64,000 nt of DNA, from assembly GCF_013362815.1 (NCBI RefSeq), contig NZ_JABFVK010000049.1:62001-126000 (forward strand). Direction: 5' to 3'. The notes under the pieces are model-generated. The model was given only the letters and a program-made list of their open reading frames with translations, searched no databases and was not told the origin of the DNA. Below are positions 38,526 through 47,192 of the stretch, one piece after another. This stretch comes from Hamadaea sp. Its GTDB lineage: Bacteria; Actinomycetota; Actinomycetes; Mycobacteriales; Micromonosporaceae. Numbering within the stretch: the first letter of the stretch is position 1; every line of letters starts with the position of its first letter. Made by a program: the position numbers and the translations under genes.

Positions 38526-39518
38526 TCAGGCCGCGTCGGCGAACGCACGCCGCCGGCGCGGCCGCAGGGCGGTCCGCGGCGAGATCGGTACAGTGTGGAC
38601 GTTCCGGGTGGTCACCCCGACCCGGCCGAATAGACTGTCCGGGCCGGACACGTAGACCGTCTGAACGCCCTGTGCCACCAGCGTGGCCACCACCGACGGC
38701 CAGCGCACCGGGCGGACGAACCCCTCCGACAGCATCGCCCGCACACCGGCGCCGTCGCGTACCAGCCGCCCGTCTTGATCCGCGACGATCGGGATGGCCG
38801 GATCGGCGAAGGTGAGCTGCGCGAGGACCTCCGTGTCCATCAGCTCCCGCAGACCGCCGAAGACGCTGCAATGCATCGGCGGGCGCATCACGTACAGCGG
38901 CAGCGCCCCTTTCGCCCGCAGGCTGGCGGTCAGCCGGTCCGAGACTCGTTCGCGTACCGAGATCATGTAAAGGTCGTCGTCGACGTGGCAGGACATCTCA
39001 TGCCACTCACCGTCCGCGTCGAGTTCCGCTTGCAGGGCCGCGAGCACGTCCGGCGGCGTCCGGGCGAAGGAATGCGTGATGACGTCCGTGTGCTCGGAGC
39101 TGAAGTACCGCTCCAGCACGCGCGCCCGCTGCACGGTCAGCCAGATCGCCTCCTCCACGGAGAGCACCCCCGTGTACGCCGCGGCGGCCTTGCCGCCGAA
39201 GCTCGGGCCGGCGCAGACGACCGGGCTGAGCCCGCTGGTCTCCTCCGCCCATCGAGCCAGCGCCAGGCAGACGATCAGGAACGCCACCTGGGCGTACTCG
39301 CTGTAGTCGCCGGTCGCCTCGTGATACCGGTCGAGCAGCGAGTCGCCCAGCACCTCGTCGGCGACGGCCGTCAGCTCGCGGGCGTACCGGTTGATGAGCA
39401 TGAACCTCGCGGTCTCGTCATAGCGCATCGGCCCCATGCCGGGAAAGACGATCGCGGTCGCCTCGGAAACGCCGGTCTCCAACGCCTGCCCCCTTTCCGG
39501 CACGTGCTCTCGGGGCAC
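38526..39518 (-). CDS. Stand-alone acyltransferase, VinK-like
   Basis: AIVFPGMGPMRYDETARF...VVCAGPSFGGKAAAAYTGVLS...VMRPPMHCSVFGGL; AT fold with GPSFG nucleophile elbow. Confidence 0.88.
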   Translation of the reverse strand: MPREHVPERGQALETGVSEATAIVFPGMGPMRYDETARFMLINRYARELTAVADEVLGDSLLDRYHEATGDYSEYAQVAFLIVCLALARWAEETSGLSPVVCAGPSFGGKAAAAYTGVLSVEEAIWLTVQRARVLERYFSSEHTDVITHSFARTPPDVLAALQAELDADGEWHEMSCHVDDDLYMISVRERVSDRLTASLRAKGALPLYVMRPPMHCSVFGGLRELMDTEVLAQLTFADPAIPIVADQDGRLVRDGAGVRAMLSEGFVRPVRWPSVVATLVAQGVQTVYVSGPDSLFGRVGVTTRNVHTVPISPRTALRPRRRRAFADAA

Positions 39519-39561
39519 GTACGGCCCCGCCAGGCTAAGCCGGGGCCGACTGCGCCTCCCA

Positions 39562-39578
39562 CCCCTAGGCCGCCCCTA
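39562..39578 (-). promoter_or_regulatory. Double TAGGGG box (11-bp spacing) upstream of the vinK-like gene
   Basis: minus strand GCTAGGGGCGGCCTAGGGGTGGG. Confidence 0.6.
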
Positions 39579-39586
39579 GCTTGGCG

Positions 39587-42364
39587 TCAGCTCGCGATCA
39601 CCACCGGATGCCCGCCGCCCACCGCACCGTCGTCGAACGGATCTGCGTTCATCTCCACCGGAGACTCCTGTTGTCCTTCGAGTCCCGCCGACAGCCCGAC
39701 TCGGCCGCTCACGCCGAGCTTCTTGTAGACCCGGGTCAGGTGCTGTTCGACGGTGCTCACGGTGATGTAGAGGCGACGGCCGATCTCGCGATTGGTGTGG
39801 CCCCGTGCGGCGAGCGCGGCCACGCGCCGCTCGGCCTCGCTCAACGTCGCCAGGTCGTTGACCGCGACGAGCGGGCTCGGCGGAGTGGGCGCGACCTCGG
39901 CGATGACCGGCTGCGTCGCGCCGCGCAGACCGGCGTCATCGCCTTGGTACGCCTCCAGAGCGGCCAGTACGCGAGCGAGCTCCAGCCGGTCGCCCGCCAG
40001 GCGAAGAAGCGGCACCGCCTTGTTCAGCAGCCGTTCGCGCTGCCCCGCATCGCTGGCGGTGGCCAGCACCCGCAGCGAGATGCCCTGCGTCCGATAGTCG
40101 TTGGGCTGGACCTTGTCCAGCTGCTGCGTCACCAGATCCCGGGCGAGCTGGGTGTGCCCCAGCCGCACGTACGCCTCGGCGAGATCGCTGCGGATGGGGA
40201 TGAGCGCCGGCACGTCGATGCCACGCTCGCTCATCAGCTCGCCGCAGAACTGGAAGTCCCGGGCGGCGGCCAGCACCCGGTTGTCCGCCAGGTGGTAGTG
40301 GCCGCGAGCGTGCAGGTAACGCAGTCCGGCGATGGAGGTGAACATCGCGTCCGGCACCATTTGCGCGAACGTCTTGTCGGCGGAGTCCAGCTTGCCCTTC
40401 GCGGTGTTGGCCAACGCCTGCGTGGCCAGCGGCCAGCCGACGAGCACTCCCCAGCACCGCGCGTCGAGGAGCCCCAGCGCCGTGACCGAGTCGGCGAGCG
40501 CCTTGTCGATGTCGCCGCTGCGCAGCGCGATCTCAGCCTGGATGTTGTAGAGCAGGGCCTGCCACGTGACCGCGTTGCGCCGCGAGGCGTGTTCCATCAG
40601 CCGCTGACACCACACGGACGCCCGATCGAGCGCGCCACCGCAGACGAGCGCCAATAGCGCGCCGGTGACGACATCCACTGTGGAGTCCTCGAGGGAACAG
40701 CTGTGCAGCAGGTGCTCGGCGCTGGCGACGGCGGCCTCGCCCGGGCCGTCGGCCCACATGTAGGTGAGCGTTCGCAACGCGGTCACCCACGGGTCGTCCG
40801 ACCGCTCCTGGGTGGTCGCCGACCCGGCCGAACCGTACCCGCCGGGCTCCTCGCCGTAGATCACGTGCCGGGCGAGGTCCAGTTCGGCCAGCACGCGCTT
40901 GTCACCCGGGTGCGGCGCGCGTTCCAGCGCCGCGACCGTCTTGTCGACCAAGGCGTTGTCGCCGTGCCACAACCCGTGGCGGAGCAGGGTGACCGCCTGG
41001 CGGCCGGAGAGCTTGCCGAGTTCCGCCGCGTCCTCCAGAACGCTCAGGTACGGCGCGACGGCCAGCGGCGCGTTACGCCACATCGCGCGGGTTAGGGCTT
41101 CGGTGATGACGACGCGCTCGCGGTCGTCCGCCGTCGCCGCCAGCGCCAGCTTCAGATAGCGGATGGCCAGATCGCTCTGCTCGCCGGTCATCGTCTCCGC
41201 CGCGGCGGCCTGGAGCATCAGCACCGGCCAGCCGCCGGTCACGTGACCGGACTCGGCGATGTGCGCCGCGACGTCGACGGCGGGACAGTTCTGCTGATAG
41301 AGCAGCTCGGCCGCCCGGCTGTGCAGAGCGGAGCGCGCGCAGGCGCTGAGCGTGCCGAGCGCGACCGCACGAGCGGCCTCATGACGGAACCGGCCGTCGC
41401 AGAGCACCCCGGCGAGGGCCAGGATCTCCATGATCTCCACGACGGAGGTCTGCCCGATGTCCAGCAGCCGCGACAGCGACTGAGGCGTGGCGTGCTTGTC
41501 GAGCACCGCGATCCCCTGTGCGACCGTCAGCAGCTGCGGGAACCAGCGGTGCAGGCAGGTGGCGATCGCCTGGCTGAACGCGGCGCCCACGACCGGCCGG
41601 CCCTCGTCTTTGAGCCGGCCGTCGCGCATCGCCGTGCGGTAGTCCTCCATGAGCGCGTTGACCAGCATCGGATTGCCGCCGGTCAACCGGTGATACGCCG
41701 GTGCCAGGTGTGCCGCGGCAGTCGGCCCGGCCGCCTTGGTCAGGGCCTCCGCGATCGCCGGTCCCGACATCGGCAGCAGCCGGAGCCGATGATGCGGCTG
41801 CCGGGTCAGCTCGGCGTGGAACTGCGAGTGCTCCGGCCGTGGGCGCTCGCATTCGGTCAGCACCATCATCACCGGCGCCGCGGCGATCCGCCGTCGCATG
41901 TAGAGCAGCAATTGCAGAGACGCGCTGTCGATGTGGTGCACGTCGTCCACCACGATGACGAGCGGCCGGTCGAGCGAGAGGCCCAGCACCGCACCGCACA
42001 ACGCCTGCACGACCTGCACGACGGCGTACGCCGCCAGGAACGAGCCGTCGTCGGCGACCGAGTCCATCGCCTCGGCCCGGGTCAGGTCGGTGAGGCGCTG
42101 GAGGACCTCCTTGGGCAGCTCGGCGCTGCGCAGGAGCTGGTCGATGACGCCGAACTGGACCGGCCGCTCGGTCAGCGACCCGGCGGCGGTGAGGACGAGT
42201 GCACCCGCTGCCGCCGCCGCGCTGGAGAACTCGTGCATGAGCGTGGTCTTGCCGGTCATCAGGCCCCCGCTGACCAACACGACCTGCCCTGCTTTGTCGG
42301 TGATGCGGGTGAGGAGCCTCTCCAGCATCAGCCTGCCGTCGCGGATCCCGACGTAGTTCGTCAT
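39587..42364 (-). CDS. LuxR family regulator of LAL type (AAA ATPase + LuxR HTH)
   Basis: Walker A GGLMTGKTT, Walker B-like LVIVVDDVHHID, C-terminal LSEAERRVAALAARGHTNREIGRRLYITVSTVEQHLTRVYKKLGV. Confidence 0.94.
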   Translation of the reverse strand: MTNYVGIRDGRLMLERLLTRITDKAGQVVLVSGGLMTGKTTLMHEFSSAAAAAGALVLTAAGSLTERPVQFGVIDQLLRSAELPKEVLQRLTDLTRAEAMDSVADDGSFLAAYAVVQVVQALCGAVLGLSLDRPLVIVVDDVHHIDSASLQLLLYMRRRIAAAPVMMVLTECERPRPEHSQFHAELTRQPHHRLRLLPMSGPAIAEALTKAAGPTAAAHLAPAYHRLTGGNPMLVNALMEDYRTAMRDGRLKDEGRPVVGAAFSQAIATCLHRWFPQLLTVAQGIAVLDKHATPQSLSRLLDIGQTSVVEIMEILALAGVLCDGRFRHEAARAVALGTLSACARSALHSRAAELLYQQNCPAVDVAAHIAESGHVTGGWPVLMLQAAAAETMTGEQSDLAIRYLKLALAATADDRERVVITEALTRAMWRNAPLAVAPYLSVLEDAAELGKLSGRQAVTLLRHGLWHGDNALVDKTVAALERAPHPGDKRVLAELDLARHVIYGEEPGGYGSAGSATTQERSDDPWVTALRTLTYMWADGPGEAAVASAEHLLHSCSLEDSTVDVVTGALLALVCGGALDRASVWCQRLMEHASRRNAVTWQALLYNIQAEIALRSGDIDKALADSVTALGLLDARCWGVLVGWPLATQALANTAKGKLDSADKTFAQMVPDAMFTSIAGLRYLHARGHYHLADNRVLAAARDFQFCGELMSERGIDVPALIPIRSDLAEAYVRLGHTQLARDLVTQQLDKVQPNDYRTQGISLRVLATASDAGQRERLLNKAVPLLRLAGDRLELARVLAALEAYQGDDAGLRGATQPVIAEVAPTPPSPLVAVNDLATLSEAERRVAALAARGHTNREIGRRLYITVSTVEQHLTRVYKKLGVSGRVGLSAGLEGQQESPVEMNADPFDDGAVGGGHPVVIAS

Positions 42365-43055
42365 GCGCTACTCCCGGGCCTTCTCATCGGCGGCGCCGGC
42401 CGTCAGCGCGCCCGCTGCGGCGCACGTCCGATCGTCGATCCCTGCACGAGAGCCCGGCACAAGCTGCCAACACCCGCGGTATGTCTGGATACACGGATCC
42501 ATAGCTGTCTCCCCCGAGAACGTCTTCATGTCGCACCGATGAACCAGGAAGGCTCCTAGATCACCAACCCACCCGCGGCCATCGGGGAGTGATCGTCCAC
42601 TGCGCCACTGAGTCCACTCCAAAGTCGTTCATAAATATCGCTACGCGTGAATTGCCCGGCAGTCGGTTCCGATGGTATGACTGCCCGACATCTAAGCGCC
42701 GACATTGATGAGCCGCAACCCCCTAGGCAAGCACCTGTGGATAACACTGCGGTCGGACTTCCGATATTCCTCGATCACTCGCTCGGACGGACCAATTAGG
42801 ACATCGGTACCGTCTCGGGAGGATTTCGAATTCGGCCGAATTCCCTTGGCGTACTTCCGCGAACCTCCGGCGCAACCTGCGCGTTTCAGTAGGTGCACAA
42901 GTCGCCTCTTCGGGCTTTCGTCACATTGCCGCAATGCAATCGACAACAGCGCGCAATGCCACCGCGGCGTACCAGCGTCATCGATCAAGTGTGAAACGAT
43001 TACAGCAAGTCCACTTTGTCGCCAGAGTCGCACCGTTGCGGAAAGGAATGCCATG

Positions 43056-43089
43056 CGAAGGCCGGTGGAGCGACGCCCACCGGCCTTCG
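43056..43089 (-). terminator. Hairpin terminator for the 108-aa protein gene
   Basis: CGAAGGCCGGTGG / CCACCGGCCTTCG perfect 13-bp stem. Confidence 0.65.
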
Positions 43090-43118
43090 TGACGCTGGTT
43101 CGAGTGAGCCGCCCGGGT

Positions 43119-43445
43119 TCAGGCCTGGTCGCCGGCCGGCACCTCGGCGACGGCTCGGGTGCCGACGATCGACGTGGGCTTGAACACGCCGAGCTTCGCC
43201 GTGCCGTTGAGCGAGTCGCCGTCGATCTTGACCTTGTAGTGGATCGTCATCGACATCGGCTTGCTGAGCTTGATGGTCCAGGTCAGGTCGTCGCCGTCGA
43301 CGACGCCGTCGACCAGCGGCTCGGGCCCGCTCGGACCGGTCAGGCTGCCGGTCAGGGTGGCGCCGGACGTGACGAGGATCAGTTCGCCCTGCATAGTGCC
43401 CATCGGAGTCTTCATGCTGACGTTCCAGGTGCCGTCGATGCTCAT
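43119..43445 (-). CDS. Hypothetical protein, 108 aa beta-rich
   Basis: MSIDGTWNVSMKTPMGTMQGELILVTSGATLTGSLTGPSGPEPLVDGVVDGDDLTWTIKLSKPMSMTIHYKVKIDGDSLNGTAKLG; GGAGG RBS. Confidence 0.75.
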   Translation of the reverse strand: MSIDGTWNVSMKTPMGTMQGELILVTSGATLTGSLTGPSGPEPLVDGVVDGDDLTWTIKLSKPMSMTIHYKVKIDGDSLNGTAKLGVFKPTSIVGTRAVAEVPAGDQA

Positions 43446-43661
43446 CGGGCCTCCGTTCGTTGGCGGTGATTGACGCGGACGGCCGTCCGCGACGGCCGGC
43501 CACCGGCGGGCCCGAGTGCGGCTTGGTCTTCCGGTCCGCGCCAGGGAATCGTCCACTTCGGCCAGTCTGGTCGCGCCCACCGTGGCGGTGATCGTAAGCC
43601 TGGTAGCAGAGGCGTGACGACCCGTAATGACCTGGGAGAAGTCGATCTTAGGGGGGTGCTG

Positions 43662-44519
43662 TCAACCGGTTTTGCCCGGCGCGAACACCCGGCGAAGTGG
43701 TTGCGGATCGGCCGTCCGCCGTTTCCATTCCCGGGGATAGCCCAAGGACACCTCCTCGAAGCGTACGCCTTCGTAGGTGGTCATCCGGGGAATGTGGAGG
43801 TGCCCGTAGACCGCGACGGCGGCCCGGAATCGCGTATGCCATCCGGCCGTACGCTCGGTGCCGCACCACTGGGCGAACTCGGGGAACCACAGCGGCTCAG
43901 TCGGTCTGCGGTCGAGCGGCCAGTGCGTGACCAGCACGGTGGGAACGGCCGGATCGACGGCGTTCAGCCGCCGTTCGGTCTCGGCGACCCGGTCGGCGCA
44001 CCACGATTCGCGGTCGGGATAGGGATCGGGATGCAGCAACATCTCGTCCGCGCAGACGACACCGGCCTCGTACGCCTTCTTCAGCGACTCCTCCTTCGTC
44101 GTCGTGCCCGGCGCACGGAACGTGTAGTCGTAGAGCAGGAACAGTGGCGCGACGGTGACCGGGCCGCCGAAGCCGTCCCATTGGGCGTACTCGTCTTCGG
44201 GGGTGAGCACACCGATGTCACGGCACATCTGAACGAGGGCGCGGTATCGAAGGTCGCCGCGCAGGGTCACCGGGTCCTGGGGATGCGTCCAGAGCTCGTG
44301 GTTGCCGGGTGCCCAGATCACCTGGCGGAATCGCGTACGCAGCTGCCGCAGCGCCCACTCGACGTCTTCGAAGATCTCCCCGACGTCGCCCGCCACGATG
44401 AGCCAGTCCTCGTCGGACTCCGGTCGGATGCCCTCGACGATCCGGCGGTTCTCCGGATGCGCCACGTGCAGGTCGCTGACCGCGAACAGAGTACCCGCCA
44501 TCACCATGTTTTCGAGCAT
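43662..44519 (-). CDS. Metallophosphoesterase (calcineurin-like)
   Basis: LFAVSDLHVAHPENRRI, DWLIVAGDVGE, VIWAPGNHELWT, VLVTHWPL, VYGHLHIP: five metallophosphatase motifs. Confidence 0.93.
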   Translation of the reverse strand: MLENMVMAGTLFAVSDLHVAHPENRRIVEGIRPESDEDWLIVAGDVGEIFEDVEWALRQLRTRFRQVIWAPGNHELWTHPQDPVTLRGDLRYRALVQMCRDIGVLTPEDEYAQWDGFGGPVTVAPLFLLYDYTFRAPGTTTKEESLKKAYEAGVVCADEMLLHPDPYPDRESWCADRVAETERRLNAVDPAVPTVLVTHWPLDRRPTEPLWFPEFAQWCGTERTAGWHTRFRAAVAVYGHLHIPRMTTYEGVRFEEVSLGYPREWKRRTADPQPLRRVFAPGKTG

Positions 44520-44558
44520 ATCCGCTGCTCTTCACCGACCTACCGTCCTCTGTGGCCA

Positions 44559-44574
44559 TAGGGGCGGGTAGGGG
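44559..44574 (+). promoter_or_regulatory. Double TAGGGG box (10-bp spacing) upstream of the type II thioesterase gene
   Basis: CATAGGGGCGGGTAGGGGTTG. Confidence 0.6.
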
Positions 44575-44606
44575 TTGCCCGGCCATAGTCGATCGAGCAT
44601 CGTGAC

Positions 44607-45371
44607 ATGATGGCGACAGTAGGTCTTTCCGCCGACGCTTGGCTGCGGCGTTTTCATCCCAAGAGCGCCGCCGGGGACGTCGTCGTGTGCTTCCCGCACG
44701 CGGGCGGCTCGGCGAGCTATTACTTTCCCTTCTCCGCCGCCATGCCGCCCGACGTCGACATGCTGACGATCCAGTATCCGGGGCGGCAGGAGCGGCGTGC
44801 CGAGCCGCCCGTCGAGTCCGTGCCGGAACTGGCCGATCAGATCGCCGAGCTGCTGGCCGGCTGGGCGGACAGCCGGCTGACCTTCTTCGGGCACAGCATG
44901 GGCGCGACCGTGGCGTTCGAGGTCGCCCGGCGACTGGAGGCCGGCGGAATCGCCGTGCACGGGCTGTTCGCGTCAGGCCGCCGAGCCCCGTCGACCCACC
45001 GCGTCGAGGGTCTGCACCTCGGCAGCGACGCCGCACTCATCGCCGAACTGCGGGATCTGAGCGGGATGCCGGTCGAGCTGCTCGCCGATCCGGAGGTCGT
45101 CCAGCTGATCCTTCCGGTGCTGCGCAACGATCTGCGGATCGCGGAGACCTATCGCTACGAGCCGGACGGCAGCGAGTTGCGCTGCCCGATCGTGGCGCTC
45201 GTCGGCGACCAGGATCCCAAGGTCGAGGTCGCCGAGGCCGCGGCCTGGCAGCGGCACACCACCGGCACGTTCGAGCTGCGTACGTTCTCCGGCGGGCACT
45301 TCTTCCTCGTCGAGCACAAGGCGGCGGTCGTCGAGGCTGTCACGAAGCACGCAGTCGCACGGAACTTCTGA
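44607..45371 (+). CDS. Type II thioesterase
   Basis: VVCFPHAGGSASYYFPFS, FFGHSMGATVAFEVARRLE, FSGGHFFLVEH. Confidence 0.95.
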   Translation: MMATVGLSADAWLRRFHPKSAAGDVVVCFPHAGGSASYYFPFSAAMPPDVDMLTIQYPGRQERRAEPPVESVPELADQIAELLAGWADSRLTFFGHSMGATVAFEVARRLEAGGIAVHGLFASGRRAPSTHRVEGLHLGSDAALIAELRDLSGMPVELLADPEVVQLILPVLRNDLRIAETYRYEPDGSELRCPIVALVGDQDPKVEVAEAAAWQRHTTGTFELRTFSGGHFFLVEHKAAVVEAVTKHAVARNF

Positions 45372-45386
45372 GCCGGACATGATTCA

Positions 45387-45426
45387 GCGCCCTCCGCGGC
45401 GGGTGGCGGACCCGCGCGGAGGGCGC
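45387..45426. terminator. Bidirectional hairpin terminator between convergent thioesterase and MFS genes
   Basis: GCGCCCTCCGCG / CGCGGAGGGCGC perfect 12-bp stem. Confidence 0.7.
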
Positions 45427-45455
45427 CGATCAGGGGACTGAGCCCGATCAGGAGA

Positions 45456-47042
45456 CTAAGCCGAGGGAGCCGCGGCCAGGTCCTTCTCCTCGTCGTCCTT
45501 GTTCTCCTTGGCGCCGCCCGGGGTGATGTAGCCGACCGGCATCCGGCGCAGGATCACGAAGATGAGTACGCCCCACACGAGCGATACTCCGGCGCCGGTC
45601 AAGGCGGCGAAGTTCATGCCGTGCGTGAAGGCCTCCCGGGCGGCGGTCAGCAGTGGGCCGGCCACCTCCGGGGGCAGTGCGGCGGCGACCTGGAAGGCAC
45701 CGCCGAGAGTGCTGTGCGCCGCGTCGACGGCCGCCGCCGGAGCGCCGGGAATGGCCGTGTCGAGCATCTGGTGGTGGTAGACCGCCGCACCGACGGTGCC
45801 GAGGATCGCCACACCCAATGCGGTGCCGAGCTCGTCACTGGTCTCGGCCAGGGCCGACGCCGCGCCCGCCCGTTCTGGCGGAGCCGCGGTGAGCACGAGG
45901 TCGGCGATCAACGGCGCGGTCATCATCATGCCGGCCGCCACCGCACCCGAGCCGACCAGCAGCTGCCAGAGTTCGGCGTCCGGAGCCAGCAGGTAGAGCA
46001 CCCCGAAGCCGAGGGTCATCACGACCAGGCCCGTGCCGATGATCCGGCTGGGGCGTACCTTGGCGGCCAGCCCGACCGACAGGAACATGGCGACCATGAC
46101 CGCCGGAATCGTGACGAGCGACCACAACGCCGCGGTGAACGGGCGCATCCCCATCACCAGCTGAAGGTACTGGTTGGCGTAGAGGCCGATGCCGGTGAGC
46201 CCGAAGCCGGTGATGACCTTGGTGAGGATCGACATGGTGAACGGGCTGTTCTTGAACAGCCTCATGTCGATCAGCGGGGCGGGATGTCCCAGCTGACGCC
46301 GGATGAACAGCAGCCCGAACGCCAGACCCACGACGACCGCCGCGAGCGGCACGATCTCGAAGCCCTCGACGGCCAGCTGCTTGATCCCGTAGATCACGGC
46401 CACGATGGCGAACAGCGAGATCGCCGCGCCCAGCAGGTCGAACCGGCCGTTCTCCGGGGACTTGAACTCCGGCAACAGGAACGGCGCGAGCACCAGCAGC
46501 AGCGCCATCGCCGGAAGGTTGATCATGAAGACGGAGCCCCACCAGAAATGGTCCAGCATCAGGCCGGCGATGATCGGGCCGAGCATGATGCCGCTGGTGA
46601 GGCTGCCGGTCCAGATGCCGATCGCCGACTTGCGTTCCTTCTCGTTGTGGAACATGTTGCGGATCAACGCCATGGTCGACGGCATCAACGTCGCCGCCGC
46701 GATGCCGAGCACCGCCCGGCTGGCGATCAGCAACTCGGCGCTGCCGGAGTACGCCGCGGCCACCGACACCGCGCCGAACGCGGCCGCCCCGATCAGGAGC
46801 AGCTTGCGCCGCCCGATCCGGTCCCCGAGGCTGCCCATCGTGATCAGCGCGCCGGCCAATCCGAATCCATAGGCGTCCATGATCCACAGTTGTTGGGTCG
46901 CCGTAGGCTGCAAGCCCTCACTGATGAACGGCAACGCCAGGAACAGGATGCTGACATCCATCGAGATGATCAGACAGGGCAGCACCAAGACGGCCAGCCC
47001 GATCCATTCCCGGCTCCCGGCCTTGGACTCCACGACCGTCAT
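45456..47042 (-). CDS. MFS transporter (DHA2, ~14 TMS), likely product exporter
   Basis: MDVSILFLALPFISEGLQPTATQQLWIMDAYGFGLAGALITMGSLGDRIGRRKLLLIG. Confidence 0.93.
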   Translation of the reverse strand: MTVVESKAGSREWIGLAVLVLPCLIISMDVSILFLALPFISEGLQPTATQQLWIMDAYGFGLAGALITMGSLGDRIGRRKLLLIGAAAFGAVSVAAAYSGSAELLIASRAVLGIAAATLMPSTMALIRNMFHNEKERKSAIGIWTGSLTSGIMLGPIIAGLMLDHFWWGSVFMINLPAMALLLVLAPFLLPEFKSPENGRFDLLGAAISLFAIVAVIYGIKQLAVEGFEIVPLAAVVVGLAFGLLFIRRQLGHPAPLIDMRLFKNSPFTMSILTKVITGFGLTGIGLYANQYLQLVMGMRPFTAALWSLVTIPAVMVAMFLSVGLAAKVRPSRIIGTGLVVMTLGFGVLYLLAPDAELWQLLVGSGAVAAGMMMTAPLIADLVLTAAPPERAGAASALAETSDELGTALGVAILGTVGAAVYHHQMLDTAIPGAPAAAVDAAHSTLGGAFQVAAALPPEVAGPLLTAAREAFTHGMNFAALTGAGVSLVWGVLIFVILRRMPVGYITPGGAKENKDDEEKDLAAAPSA

Positions 47043-47103
47043 GGTCGACCTACCCCCACTCGCTCACGCGCGTATAAGTTGCCATCGGCTTAGTTGCGTA
47101 TGC

Positions 47104-47155
47104 TGTACACTGTACCCAGCACTCTAAAGTGGTCACTTATCTCCGTCAACCCCTA
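47104..47155 (-). promoter_or_regulatory. MFS promoter region with dyads and a TAGGGG box
   Basis: GTACACTGTAC (GTACA-N-TGTAC), AAGTG-GT-CACTT, and minus-strand TTTAGGGGTTGAC at 47150-47155. Confidence 0.45.
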
Positions 47156-47192
47156 AACCCGCGCTCCGAAGGCACCGGGAAATCGTTACGCA

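Noticed and set aside
36640-38871. 743-aa version of the VinM-like ORF
   Set aside because: Upstream extension overlaps the ACP gene and is Arg/Gly-rich; start at 38130 preferred.
42705-43469. 254-aa plus ORF upstream of the 108-aa gene
   Set aside because: Spans the intergenic region and a terminator hairpin; no domain similarity; poor codon character.
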